Assembly (NCBI GenBank): GCA_025934775.1
Contig: JAICWO010000009.1
Coordinates: forward strand, 62,001-126,000
Direction of reading: 5' to 3'
Origin: Gemmatimonadaceae bacterium
GTDB lineage: Bacteria > Gemmatimonadota > Gemmatimonadetes > Gemmatimonadales > Gemmatimonadaceae
DNA length: 64,000 nt
A program made the position numbers and the translations under genes. The notes below the pieces were generated by a model that saw only the letters and a program-made list of their open reading frames with translations, searched no databases and had not been told where the DNA came from. Of this stretch, positions 9,069-17,508 are shown piece after piece (position 1 is the first letter of the stretch; each line of letters opens with the position of its first letter).

Positions 9069-11993
9069 TCACTCGAGCTTCGTCGCGAGCCAGTTCTCGC
9101 CAATTCCGATCTCGACGAGCAACGGCACGGACAGCGTTGCGGCGTGCTCCATCTCGTGCTTCACGAGCGTTTGAACGTCCGCGAGCTCCGGACCAGGCAC
9201 CTCGAACACCAGCTCGTCGTGCACTTGCAGCAGCATCCTCGCGTTCAGCCCACGGCTGGACAGCGCCTCCTGAATGTTGATCATCGCGACCTTGATCAGA
9301 TCCGCCGCGGAGCCCTGGATGGGTGCGTTGGAGGCGACGCGTTCTCCGAACGCGCGGATGTTGAAGTTCTTTTCGCGCAGCTCCGGGATGTAGCGCCGCC
9401 GATTGAAGATCGTCTGCACGTAGCCGTGCTCGCGCGCGAACGCGACCATCGAATCGAGATACTCGCGAACCTGCCGAAAGCGCTCGAAGTACCGCTCGAT
9501 GAACTCTTTCGCCTCGGCGTGCGTGATCTTGAGCTGCTGTGACAGCGCGTGCGGACCCTGGCCGTAGATCGTGGCGAAGTTGATCGTCTTCGCGCGCGCG
9601 CGCATGTCTTTGGTGACCTGTTCGAGCGGCACGTCGAAGATCAGCGCCGCGGTCTGGCGATGAATGTCGCCGCCGGACTGGAACGCCTGCACGAACGCGG
9701 GGTCGCCGGACAGGTGGGCGAGCAGCCGCAGCTCGATCTGTGAGTAGTCCGCGGCGAGAAAGCTCCAGCCGCGGCGGGGAACGAAGCCGCGGCGAATGTC
9801 GCGTCCGAGCTCGCGGCGAATGGGAATGTTCTGAAGATTCGGCTCGTTGGACGACAGGCGTCCGGTCGCGGCCACCGTCTGGCTGAACGACGTGTGCACG
9901 CGCTCCGTGCGTGGATGCACGTATCGAGGGAGCGCGTCGATGTAGGTGCTCTCGAGCTTCGACAGCTCGCGATACTCCATGAGCAGCACCGGAAGCTGAT
10001 GCCCCTGATCGGCGAGCTGCTGCAGCACGGTGGCGTCGGTCGAGGCGCCGGTCGCGGTGCGCTTCAGCACCGGTAACTGCAGTTTGTCAAAGAGGATTTC
10101 ACGAAGCTGCGGGTTGGAGTTGATGTTGAACTCCTGCCCCGCCACGGCGTAGATCTCCTGCTCGACGCGCTTGCGCTCGCGCTCGAACCGTTCTTTGAGC
10201 GACGCGAACCACTCGACGTCGATCATCACGCCGGCCCACTCCATCTCCGCGAGCACGGCGACGAGCGGCATCTCGACCTCGCGGAACAGCCGCGCGAGCT
10301 GGAGCGCCTCGAGCTGTGGCTCGAAGACTTGGCGCAGCTGCCAGGTCATGTCCGCGTCCTCGCACGAATAGTCGCGTGCGCACTCGATCGGCACCTGATC
10401 GAACGGGACCGCATCGCGGCCTTTCCCGCAGAGCTCCTCGAAGCTCGTCATCTTGTGATTCAGAAACTCGAGCGCGAGGAGATCGAGGCCGTGGGTGCGG
10501 CGACCGGGGTCGAGCACGTAGCTCGCGATCATGGTGTCGAAGTCCAACCCGCGCAGCGTCACACCGGCGCCGCGGAGGGCGAGCATGTCGTACTTCGCGT
10601 TCTGCGCGGTCTTCTTCACGTCGGGATCCTCGAGCAGCGCCTTGAGCGGCGCAGTCTCGACGCTGTCGATCGGCGGCAGGTTGTGCACCGGATGACTGCC
10701 CTGCGCGAGCGCGCGCGCGGCAATGCTCGCGGGCTCGGCGGCCTTTTTCGCTCTGCTCTTTTTCGGCGCTGGTTCGGCGGGCATGTCACCCAGTCCGAGC
10801 TCGCCTTGCGCTTCCGCGGGTTCGCGGTGCGCGAGCGGGAAGTAATAGGCTTCGCCCGGCGCGACCGCGATCGTGACGCCGACGAGCGCGCAGCGCATCG
10901 GATCGATGTCCTGCGGCGCGGTGGGATCGATCACGGTTTCTGTATCTACCGCGATGTACGGCGCCCGGCGTGCGCGCGCGATCGCCTTTTCGAGCGCGGG
11001 GAGGGTGTCCACTGTCTCGTAGTGGGTCTCAGGACGGGCCGGCGCGGCGGTGCTTGCCTCTTCCACCGGCGGCGGCGCCGCGGCGGCCGCCTGCTTGGCG
11101 AGTCCATGGAACTCGAGCTCCACATACAGCGTGCGCAGACGGGAGTAGTCCGGCTCACTCAATCGCATTGCATCGATGTCGATCGCGATCGGCAGGTCCT
11201 GGCGAATCGTGACCAGCTCTTTCGACAGGCGCGCCATGTCGCCCTGCTCGAGCAACGCTTCGCGCGGCCGCTTCTTCGTGAGCTCCGCCGCGTGCTCGAG
11301 AATGGTCTCGACGCTGCCAAAGGAGTTCACGAGCTCCTGCGCCGTTTTCTCGCCGATGCCTTTCACGCCCGGCACGTTGTCGGAGGTGTCGCCGAGGAGC
11401 GCGAGGTAATCGGTCACGAGCGCGGGCGGGACGCCCAGCCGTTCGCTGCCGTTCTCGACGCCGACCCACTGCTCTTCCACGCTCGCCGGTCCGCCGCGTC
11501 CGGGATTCAGCAGCCAGAGTCCCGGGCGCACGAGCTGCTGAAAATCCTTGTCGCCCGAGACGACGACGACGTTCACGCCGGCTTCGACCCCCTGCCGCGC
11601 GAGCGTGCCGATGACGTCGTCGGCTTCATAACCTTCTAATGCCAGAATTGGAATATGGTACGCATCGAGAATATCGCAGATGCGCTCCATGCCGCGATCG
11701 AAGTCCGACTGGAGCTCCTCGGTCAGCTTCTCGCGCGTCGCCTTGTAGGCGGGATAGCGCTCGTGCCGGAAGGACAGTCCGGAGTCGTGCACCCATCCCA
11801 GGTAGTCAGGCTTGTGCGTTTGCAGGAGCCGCTGGAGAAAGTTGACGATACCCCACGCGGCCGAGGTGTTCTCGCCGCGACTCGTCGTGAGCGGGCGCGA
11901 GATCAGCGCGAAGAACGCGCGATAGATCAGCGCGTATCCATCAACGAGAAAGAGGCGCGGGGACGGCGGCGGGGCAACGGGCGTCGGCGGCAT
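9069..11993 (-). CDS. polA: DNA polymerase I
   Basis: 974 residues with all three classical domains. The N-terminal 5'-3' exonuclease begins LFLVDGYALIYRAFF and carries SGDKDFQQL and a helix-hairpin-helix (VPGVKGIGEKTAQ). The middle 3'-5' proofreading domain keeps its acidic residues (AVDTETV, NAKYDM, YSCEDADM), so it looks active. The polymerase palm has ADYSQIELRLLAHLSGD, the finger helix with TINFATIYGQG, and VHDELVFEV. It fills gaps and removes primers in repair and replication. The longer-than-average size reflects an Ala/Glu-rich linker between the exonuclease domains. The large antisense frames over it are shadows. Confidence 0.98.
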   Translation of the reverse strand: MPPTPVAPPPSPRLFLVDGYALIYRAFFALISRPLTTSRGENTSAAWGIVNFLQRLLQTHKPDYLGWVHDSGLSFRHERYPAYKATREKLTEELQSDFDRGMERICDILDAYHIPILALEGYEADDVIGTLARQGVEAGVNVVVVSGDKDFQQLVRPGLWLLNPGRGGPASVEEQWVGVENGSERLGVPPALVTDYLALLGDTSDNVPGVKGIGEKTAQELVNSFGSVETILEHAAELTKKRPREALLEQGDMARLSKELVTIRQDLPIAIDIDAMRLSEPDYSRLRTLYVELEFHGLAKQAAAAAPPPVEEASTAAPARPETHYETVDTLPALEKAIARARRAPYIAVDTETVIDPTAPQDIDPMRCALVGVTIAVAPGEAYYFPLAHREPAEAQGELGLGDMPAEPAPKKSRAKKAAEPASIAARALAQGSHPVHNLPPIDSVETAPLKALLEDPDVKKTAQNAKYDMLALRGAGVTLRGLDFDTMIASYVLDPGRRTHGLDLLALEFLNHKMTSFEELCGKGRDAVPFDQVPIECARDYSCEDADMTWQLRQVFEPQLEALQLARLFREVEMPLVAVLAEMEWAGVMIDVEWFASLKERFERERKRVEQEIYAVAGQEFNINSNPQLREILFDKLQLPVLKRTATGASTDATVLQQLADQGHQLPVLLMEYRELSKLESTYIDALPRYVHPRTERVHTSFSQTVAATGRLSSNEPNLQNIPIRRELGRDIRRGFVPRRGWSFLAADYSQIELRLLAHLSGDPAFVQAFQSGGDIHRQTAALIFDVPLEQVTKDMRARAKTINFATIYGQGPHALSQQLKITHAEAKEFIERYFERFRQVREYLDSMVAFAREHGYVQTIFNRRRYIPELREKNFNIRAFGERVASNAPIQGSAADLIKVAMINIQEALSSRGLNARMLLQVHDELVFEVPGPELADVQTLVKHEMEHAATLSVPLLVEIGIGENWLATKLE

Positions 11994-12066
11994 GCGGTGC
12001 AGAAGGTGCGAAGGACGAATGACGAGCGCGCACCTGAAGATTAACCATCACCCGCGACGGAGTTCC

Positions 12067-12105
12067 GGAAAACAGCACCGCCCGCCATTGCGGGCGGGCG
12101 GGTGC
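12067..12105 (-). terminator. Rho-independent terminator of the cold-shock gene
   Basis: Read on the minus strand: a strong GC hairpin closing with GCACC/GGTGC and a GCCCGC-rich stem, then TGTTTTCC. It lies 30 bases beyond the cold-shock stop codon, so it should end that short transcript before polA. Confidence 0.7.
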
Positions 12106-12134
12106 AGGGTCTTGCGTTCGTAGAGGCGGCTCGC

Positions 12135-12335
12135 TCAGACCCGGACGACGTTCGCGGCGTGAAGCCCCTTCTCGCCAGTCCGGATTTCGAACTCGACTTC
12201 CTGACCTTCGGCGAGTGTCTTGAATCCTTCCATACTGATTGCGGAGAAGTGCACGAACACGTCTTCCCCGCTGTCCTGTTCAATGAAGCCATAACCCTTG
12301 GCGTCATTGAACCACTTCACCTTCCCTCTAGCCAT
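12135..12335 (-). CDS. Cold-shock domain protein (CspA family)
   Basis: 66 residues, the standard length for a single cold-shock domain. Both RNA-binding motifs are present: RNP1 as KGYGFI and RNP2 as VFVHF. The start is [11 protein letters not shown]. It is expected to bind single-stranded nucleic acid and act as an RNA chaperone in the cytoplasm. It is a single-gene transcript, with a near-consensus sigma-70 promoter about 70 bases upstream and a rho-independent terminator just downstream. The leader is short for a classical cold-inducible cspA, so it may be a constitutive paralogue. Confidence 0.96.
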   Translation of the reverse strand: MARGKVKWFNDAKGYGFIEQDSGEDVFVHFSAISMEGFKTLAEGQEVEFEIRTGEKGLHAANVVRV

Positions 12336-12406
12336 GCGAGCTGCCTCCTACGGGGTGAATCGATCCTGCACTGCGGTGCTGGGCAAGCCGGCGGCTTGCG
12401 GGGCCC

Positions 12407-12435
12407 TATATAGGAACACTTTGCGCATTTGTCAA
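12407..12435 (-). promoter_or_regulatory. Sigma-70 promoter of the cold-shock gene, with a 5'-terminal hairpin
   Basis: On the minus strand, TTGACA (12435-12430), a 17-base spacer and TATATA (12412-12407) match the housekeeping consensus closely. The start should be near 12400. The first transcribed bases, 12399-12383, form a perfect 7-bp hairpin (GCAAGCC/GGCTTGC, 3-base loop) at the very 5' end of the mRNA, a position that often stabilises transcripts. Confidence 0.75.
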
Positions 12436-12601
12436 GCGACCGCGGAGCGACGTCGCGCGGTCGTATGGCTCCGAATCGCTTGCCTGTTAGACGGGGCGCG
12501 CTCGGCGCGTGTCGACGTGTTTGGATTCTGTGAATCTCGTTCCGACACACAGCGCGCCGCGCTCGCTTGCTCCGGCGAGAGGCGGCAGTTAGGTTCGCCG
12601 C

Positions 12602-13522
12602 GTGCCACCACGCGAAAATCTCGTTGGACAAATCATTGCCGGGTACACGCTCGAAGGCGAGGTCGGAGAGGGCGGCACGTCCGCCGTCTATCGCGCGAGC
12701 CATCCGGATCACGGAACCGTAGCCGTCAAGGTTCTGCGCGATAAGCTTCGCCAGGACAAGACCGCCGTCGCGCGTTTCCTCCGCGAGGCGCGTTACGGCG
12801 AGCGTGTCGTGCATCCCAATGTCGTGCGCACGATCGAGATCGGCGAATCCTCGCCGGGCATGCACTTTCTCGCGATCGAGTGGGCGAAGGGCGAGATCCT
12901 CGAGAAATACGCGAAGCGACAGGGGCCGCTCCCGCTCGACGAGGTGGTCGCGATCGTGACACAGATTGCCGACGCCGTGCATGCCGCGCACACCGTCGGC
13001 ATCGTGCATCGAGACCTGAAGCCGGACAACGTCATGTACGATCCGGCGTCGCGTCAGGTGAAGCTGCTCGATTTCGGCATCGCCACGGACACCGACATCT
13101 CGCCGGAACAGCGCCTCACGCGCGCCGGCTTCTTCGTCGGCACGTTGATGTACGTCGCGCCGGAAGCGCTCTCTGGTGAGCTCGTGGGTCCGCTCGCCGA
13201 TCAGTATTCACTCGCGACCATCGCGTATTTTCTCCTCACCGGCTGTCTTCCGTTTCCCGCGAAGACGCCGCGCGAGATGTTCTCGCAGCTCCTGTCCCAG
13301 CCGCCGATCGCGCTGAATCAGGCAAAGGCTGGACTGCGTTTTCCGGCGGTCGTCGAATCCGTGATCATGCGAGGCCTGAGCAAGGAGCCGGGCAAGCGGT
13401 ATTCGGACGTCGTCGTGTTCGCCTTGGCGCTGCGTGAGGCGGCCGCGCAGCCCGACGACGACGGAAAGCACGGACTCGGTGCACGCATCGCATCGCTCTT
13501 CGGACGATCGCGAAAGAGCTGA
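12602..13522 (+). CDS. Serine/threonine protein kinase (Hanks type)
   Basis: 306 residues from a GTG start. All catalytic landmarks of a eukaryotic-like kinase are present: glycine loop GEGGTSAVY, lysine 43 in VAVKVL, catalytic loop HRDLKPDN (Asp138), DFG at residue 157 and YVAPEAL in place of APE. There is almost nothing beyond the kinase domain; the C-terminal tail is short and basic and has no membrane helix or sensor domain, so it is a free cytosolic kinase. It diverges from the cold-shock gene and converges on the histidine kinase 13 bases away. Its substrate is not evident. Confidence 0.93.
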   Translation: MPPRENLVGQIIAGYTLEGEVGEGGTSAVYRASHPDHGTVAVKVLRDKLRQDKTAVARFLREARYGERVVHPNVVRTIEIGESSPGMHFLAIEWAKGEILEKYAKRQGPLPLDEVVAIVTQIADAVHAAHTVGIVHRDLKPDNVMYDPASRQVKLLDFGIATDTDISPEQRLTRAGFFVGTLMYVAPEALSGELVGPLADQYSLATIAYFLLTGCLPFPAKTPREMFSQLLSQPPIALNQAKAGLRFPAVVESVIMRGLSKEPGKRYSDVVVFALALREAAAQPDDDGKHGLGARIASLFGRSRKS

Positions 13523-13534
13523 CCGCGCCCGCGA

Positions 13535-14737
13535 TCAGACGATCGCTTCCTCGGCGCCCTCCGGCGCGTGATGCTCTGGAGCGAGATCCGTCGGATGCAC
13601 GGGCAGCCACAACGAGAACGTCGAGCCCTTGCCGAGCTGACTCTCCACGCGGAGATCGCCGCCAAGGAGCTGCGCGAGCCGGCGCGAGATGGCGAGCCCG
13701 AGGCCGGTACCGCGCTGCATCGACTCCCCGCGCGGCCCGGCGTTCACTTGTTCGAATTCTTCAAAGATTCTTTCCTGATCTTTCGGCGCGATGCCGAGGC
13801 CCGTGTCGATCACCTGCAGGGCGACCCACACGCGGCGGACGTCGGGCGACTGCGCGGCCAACACCGGATCCTCCGGCGTATCGCGGCGGCCCGCGGCGGC
13901 CGGCTGAACCGCGCCAACGAGGCGCGCGCGCACCGCGACGCCGCCCGTGGGCGTGTACTTCACCGCGTTGCCGATCAGATTCACGAGAATCTGGCGCAGG
14001 TGCGTGGGATCCGTGCGCACCCGCGGCAGCGACGCCCCCACCGCGATCGAGAAGCTGAGCCCGCGCTCGTTGACGAGCGACTCGAGCTCGCTCGCGACGT
14101 TCAGAACGAATGCCCGCAGCACGATCGTCTCGGGATGCACCTCGAGGCGGCCCGCGGCGATCTTCGCGATATCGAGCACCTGATCGACCAGGTGCCGCAG
14201 GTGCGTCGCCGACGCGGCGATGCGGTCCACGGGCGGTACCTGGCGCGGCGTGAGATCGCCGTACACGCCGTCCTTGAGCAGCTCGACGAAGCCGACGATC
14301 GCGTTCAGCGGCGTGCGAAGCTCGTGCGAGATGTTCGCGAGGAACTCGCTCTTCGCCGTATTCGCGCGCGCGACTTCACTGTATAGCCGTTCGAGCTCGG
14401 TCGAGCGCTCCGAGACGCGAATGGCTTCGCGCCGCTCGCGCACGAGCGCGTACGCGAGCAGTCCGGCGGCGCCGAGGCTCAGCACCCATACGAGCGTGCG
14501 CAGGATCGCAACCTCGCGCCCGATCGGCGGCAGCGGCTGCGTCGCCTGAACGGCACCCGTTGGCTCGGGGCTCCGGGCCGAGGCGCGAATCACGGCCTCG
14601 GCGCGCGCCTCCGCCGCGGCCGCGTCGGTGATCGCCCGATCGCTCGCGAACGCGCCGCCGAGCATGAGCAGCAGCGCCAAGCCGAGCATGAGCGAAAATC
14701 CGCGACCGGAGATCCGCGCTAGCATCGGACCCACCAT
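13535..14737 (-). CDS. Membrane sensor histidine kinase, no cognate regulator adjacent
   Basis: 400 residues. There are two hydrophobic segments near the N-terminus (about residues 13-32 and 75-100) with a short extracytoplasmic loop between them, then a coiled linker, the phospho-acceptor motif ISHELRTPLN, and an ATPase domain with N (NLIGNAVKYTP), G1 (IDTGLGIAP), F (FEEFEQV) and G2 (GTGLGLAI) boxes. It therefore looks catalytically complete. No response regulator is encoded next to it, so it is an orphan whose partner must be elsewhere. It is divergent from pyrE with a 55-base gap that must hold both promoters. Confidence 0.93.
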   Translation of the reverse strand: MVGPMLARISGRGFSLMLGLALLLMLGGAFASDRAITDAAAAEARAEAVIRASARSPEPTGAVQATQPLPPIGREVAILRTLVWVLSLGAAGLLAYALVRERREAIRVSERSTELERLYSEVARANTAKSEFLANISHELRTPLNAIVGFVELLKDGVYGDLTPRQVPPVDRIAASATHLRHLVDQVLDIAKIAAGRLEVHPETIVLRAFVLNVASELESLVNERGLSFSIAVGASLPRVRTDPTHLRQILVNLIGNAVKYTPTGGVAVRARLVGAVQPAAAGRRDTPEDPVLAAQSPDVRRVWVALQVIDTGLGIAPKDQERIFEEFEQVNAGPRGESMQRGTGLGLAISRRLAQLLGGDLRVESQLGKGSTFSLWLPVHPTDLAPEHHAPEGAEEAIV

Positions 14738-14792
14738 ATTCTATTCGCGACCGTTCGTTGAAGTCGTTCCATCGAACCTCACCGCCACTGCC

Positions 14793-15350
14793 ATGCCCCG
14801 GCGCGATCAACTGCTCTCGATGCTCGCCACGCGATCCGCGAAACGCGGCACCTTCACGTTAGCATCGGGACGACAGTCCTCGCTATACATCGACGCGCGG
14901 GTCACGACTATGAGCCCGGATGGACTCGCGATCATCGGACCGCTCGGCCTCGACGCGATTCGCGACGCCGGTTGGGAAGCGGACGCCGTCGGCGGGCTCA
15001 CACTCGGCGCCGATCCCATCGCCTGCGCGATCAGCGTCGCGAGCGCGGAGAGCGATCGGCCGCTGCGTGCGTTCACCGTGCGCAAGGAAGCGAAGGCCCA
15101 TGGCACCGGAAAGCTGATCGAGGGCCCCTTCCGATCCGGCGACCGGGTGGTCGTGATCGAGGATACGATCACAACGGGCGGATCCGCACGCAAGGCGGTG
15201 GAGGCGGTGCGCGCGGCCGGCGGCACCGTGCTGGGCGTGCTCGCGCTCGTGGACCGCGAGGAGGGTGGGCGCGAGTCGCTGGAGAGCGACGGCTTGACGA
15301 CCGTGTCGCTCGCGCGCGCGTCGGAGATTCTTCCGCTTATTCCAGGATAG
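14793..15350 (+). CDS. pyrE: Orotate phosphoribosyltransferase
   Basis: 185 residues. The PRPP-binding motif VVVIEDTITTGGS is intact, and the N-terminal part (FTLASGRQSSLYIDAR) matches the orotate-binding segment of PyrE. It converts orotate and PRPP to orotidine 5'-phosphate in pyrimidine synthesis. I start at the ATG at 14793; the frame extends upstream to 14628, but that would run into the divergent histidine kinase gene. The stop lies 14 bases inside the convergent AraC-type regulator gene. No other pyr genes are adjacent, though the salvage gene upp lies 12 kb away. Confidence 0.95.
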   Translation: MPRRDQLLSMLATRSAKRGTFTLASGRQSSLYIDARVTTMSPDGLAIIGPLGLDAIRDAGWEADAVGGLTLGADPIACAISVASAESDRPLRAFTVRKEAKAHGTGKLIEGPFRSGDRVVVIEDTITTGGSARKAVEAVRAAGGTVLGVLALVDREEGGRESLESDGLTTVSLARASEILPLIPG

Positions 15351-16242
15351 CCGGCGCGTCCCGGAGTCCGGCGCGCGCGAGCCGCGCGCCCCACGACGGC
15401 GAGAGGGGCCGCAGCTCGCGCAACAGGCGCAGGTGCGGGAGCACCAGGGTGATGCGGAAGTGTTGCAGCATGCCCTCGCCGTCGTATCGGTCGCGGAACT
15501 GCACGGCGGTCATGCGCATGAGCATTCTCACATGGCGGCCGAAGCTCTGCGGCGACGAGTAGTCGAGGTGGTTGGCGACGTTGGCGACCGAATAGCCCGA
15601 GTTCTCGAATAACCGCGCGGCGCGCACGAGGCGGGCCATCGCGAGATACTGTTTCGGCGCCGGCAGCCGCGCGCGAAAGAAGCGGCTCATGAGGGTGCTG
15701 GGCAGAACCTCCAGCCGCCGCGCGAGCATGCGCACCGTACACACGCCCGGCGGCGCGACGAACAACGACTCGAAGAATCGCCAGCAGTCCGGCGGCACGC
15801 CCGCCAGGTCCGTGGCGAGCTGCCCGAGCGCTTCGCGCTGGATGTCCTCGCCCCGCGCGGAGAGGAGCCGCGACCGGAGCTCGCGCCAGCCATCGGCCTC
15901 GCGGACGTCGACCAGCTCCTTGAGCCCGGTCGAGCCGAGCGCGAGCATCGCGTGCGGCGTGGCGCGGTCGACCTGCGTGAGCAGCGCGAAGGTGGTGACG
16001 CGCGGAAACTCGCGCACGAGCGCGGCGACGCCGGCCTGCGACTGTTGGTCGCACCGCGCGACGGACACCAGCACGGCATTCGCGCGTTTCAATTTGAGAT
16101 CTTGTACGAGCTCGGCGACGGTGTCGCGGTGTACCGCCTGATACGATCCTTCCCCCGCGGCATCGACGCGAATGCGCTCGGTCGGGGTGAGCATCGTGAT
16201 GATCGGAACCGGCCTGCGTGGTGCGGTGGCCTGCGGATGCAT
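15337..16242 (-). CDS. AraC-family transcriptional regulator with a receiver-like N-terminal domain
   Basis: 301 residues from the ATG at 16242; an ATG at 16353 would add a low-complexity leader. The C-terminal third is a double helix-turn-helix: LARRLEVLPSTLMSRFF, then ANVANHLDYSSPQSFGRHVR. The N-terminal 120 residues look like an alpha/beta fold (RANAVLVSVARC, VTTFALLTQ, LKELVDV) whose spacing recalls a response-regulator receiver, but I see no conserved phospho-acceptor Asp pocket. It overlaps pyrE by 14 bases tail to tail and is divergent from rnpB. Confidence 0.8.
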   Translation of the reverse strand: MHPQATAPRRPVPIITMLTPTERIRVDAAGEGSYQAVHRDTVAELVQDLKLKRANAVLVSVARCDQQSQAGVAALVREFPRVTTFALLTQVDRATPHAMLALGSTGLKELVDVREADGWRELRSRLLSARGEDIQREALGQLATDLAGVPPDCWRFFESLFVAPPGVCTVRMLARRLEVLPSTLMSRFFRARLPAPKQYLAMARLVRAARLFENSGYSVANVANHLDYSSPQSFGRHVRMLMRMTAVQFRDRYDGEGMLQHFRITLVLPHLRLLRELRPLSPSWGARLARAGLRDAPAILE

Positions 16243-16392
16243 GATTCTGCCTCGCCCGGCATGATGGTGCGCTCGCGCGAGCCGTCGTCGACTCGAAGCG
16301 GGCGCAACGTATCGATCCGGCGTCATGCAGGCGTCATCGTTCGCGCGCATCACGTCATGCGGTCGTCATCCGCGTCGATTAGATTTCACTCT

Positions 16393-16777
16393 GGTCGTCA
16401 ACCGGGTGGTCGCGATTCGCTTCACGCGATTCGAGGAAAGTCCGGGCTCCATTGGGCGCGCTGCCAGGTAATGCCTGGGCGTCGGCGGCTCACGCCGTTC
16501 GATGACGGAGAGTGCCACAGAAAACACACCGCCAACGGCTCGCTTGCGCGAGTGCGGGCAAGGGTGAAAAGGCGAGGTAAGAGCTCACCGCGCGATTGGC
16601 AACAGTCGCGGCATGGTAAACCCCAGCGGGAGCAAGGCCAAATAGGCAGCGAGAGGTGCCCACCTCGATCAAGACGCTGCGGGTAGGCTGCTGGAGGGCG
16701 CGGGCGACCGCGCTCCGAGAGGAATGACCCCGGGACGGTTCGCCGTCCTACAGAACCCGGCTTACAGGTTGGCGACC
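16393..16777 (+). ncRNA. rnpB: RNase P RNA (bacterial type A)
   Basis: Catalytic RNA that trims tRNA 5' leaders, together with RnpA encoded 4 kb away. The conserved core is unmistakable: GAGGAAAGTCCGGGCTCC near 16433, GCCAGGTAATGCCTGGG, AGTGCCACAGAAAACA, GGGTGAAAAGGCGAGGTAAG, GGCAACAGT, GAGCAAGGCCAAATAGG, AGAGGAATGAC and CAGAACCCGGCTTA. I set the ends by the P1 helix: GGTCGTCAACC at 16393-16403 pairs with GGTTGGCGACC at 16767-16777, with one G-U pair. The length of about 385 nt is normal for type A. Confidence 0.95.
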
Positions 16778-16808
16778 GAACGGCGCGCTCGATGAGAGCG
16801 CGCCGTTC
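16778..16808 (+). terminator. Terminator hairpin after rnpB
   Basis: A perfect 13-bp inverted repeat (GAACGGCGCGCTC, 5-base loop, complement) begins right after P1 of rnpB. It is followed by CACACTTTACT rather than a clean T run, so it may act as a processing or stabilising hairpin as well as a weak terminator. Confidence 0.65.
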
Positions 16809-16813
16809 ACACT

Positions 16814-17467
16814 TTACTCATCGTCCAGGTGCACGCCGCCCCGGCGCTCCATGACGCGCGGCGGCTGCATCAGCCCGTGCGACGGCATCCAGCGCCCAGA
16901 GAAGACCTGGCGCAGCGCTCGCCAGATGAGACGCACCATCATCACGAGCCCGATCAGCACCAGCATCGCCAGCGCGAGCGTGATGATCGGATGATGCCAC
17001 ACGGCGATCGCGACTGCCGCGACCAGCGCGAGCTCCGTGATGTTCGCCACGCCGTTCGTGACCGGCTCGGGCGACGCGTCGATCGCGTAGCGAAGTCCCA
17101 GCTTCGTGGTGTGCGTTGTGATGGCGATGCCGCCGCCCAACAGGGCCGCGATGAGCACGATCACCGGATCGGCGTGCCAGGCCGTCGTCGCGGCGAGCAC
17201 CGCGGCCGCGGGCGGGCGGATCAGGCTGTGGATCGTTTCCCAGGCCGATGAGACACCCGGCACCAACGTCGCCGCGAACTCGATGACGTACAGGGCGGTC
17301 GCGATGCCGATCACCCACGGATTGCCGAATGCATCGATCGTGGATGGCACCTGCGTGATCCAACCGAAGCGCACGGCCAGACCGGTCACCGCGACGGCGG
17401 CGTACAGGTTCAGGCCCGCCGCGTACGCGAGCCCGAGTCCCTGCAGCAGTGTGATGAAACTGAACAC
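16814..17467 (-). CDS. DUF4126 family membrane protein
   Basis: 217 residues, mostly hydrophobic, with about five membrane segments. It begins FITLLQGLGLAYAAGLNLY and includes the glycine-rich stretch AALLGGGIAITTHTTKLGLR typical of the DUF4126 family. The C-terminal 35 residues are polar and cytosolic. Function is unknown for the family. It lies 41 bases downstream of dnaN on the same strand and may be read through from it. Its 3' end faces the rnpB terminator. Confidence 0.8.
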   Translation of the reverse strand: MFSFITLLQGLGLAYAAGLNLYAAVAVTGLAVRFGWITQVPSTIDAFGNPWVIGIATALYVIEFAATLVPGVSSAWETIHSLIRPPAAAVLAATTAWHADPVIVLIAALLGGGIAITTHTTKLGLRYAIDASPEPVTNGVANITELALVAAVAIAVWHHPIITLALAMLVLIGLVMMVRLIWRALRQVFSGRWMPSHGLMQPPRVMERRGGVHLDDE

Positions 17468-17508
17468 GCCGTCCGCCCTCCACCTCCCCGCAAGGGAGGA
17501 TGCGGCGC

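Noticed and set aside
10329-11639. A 436-codon plus-strand frame across polA
   Set aside because: It lies wholly antisense to polA, is rich in Arg/Ala and has no motifs; it is a GC-rich codon shadow.
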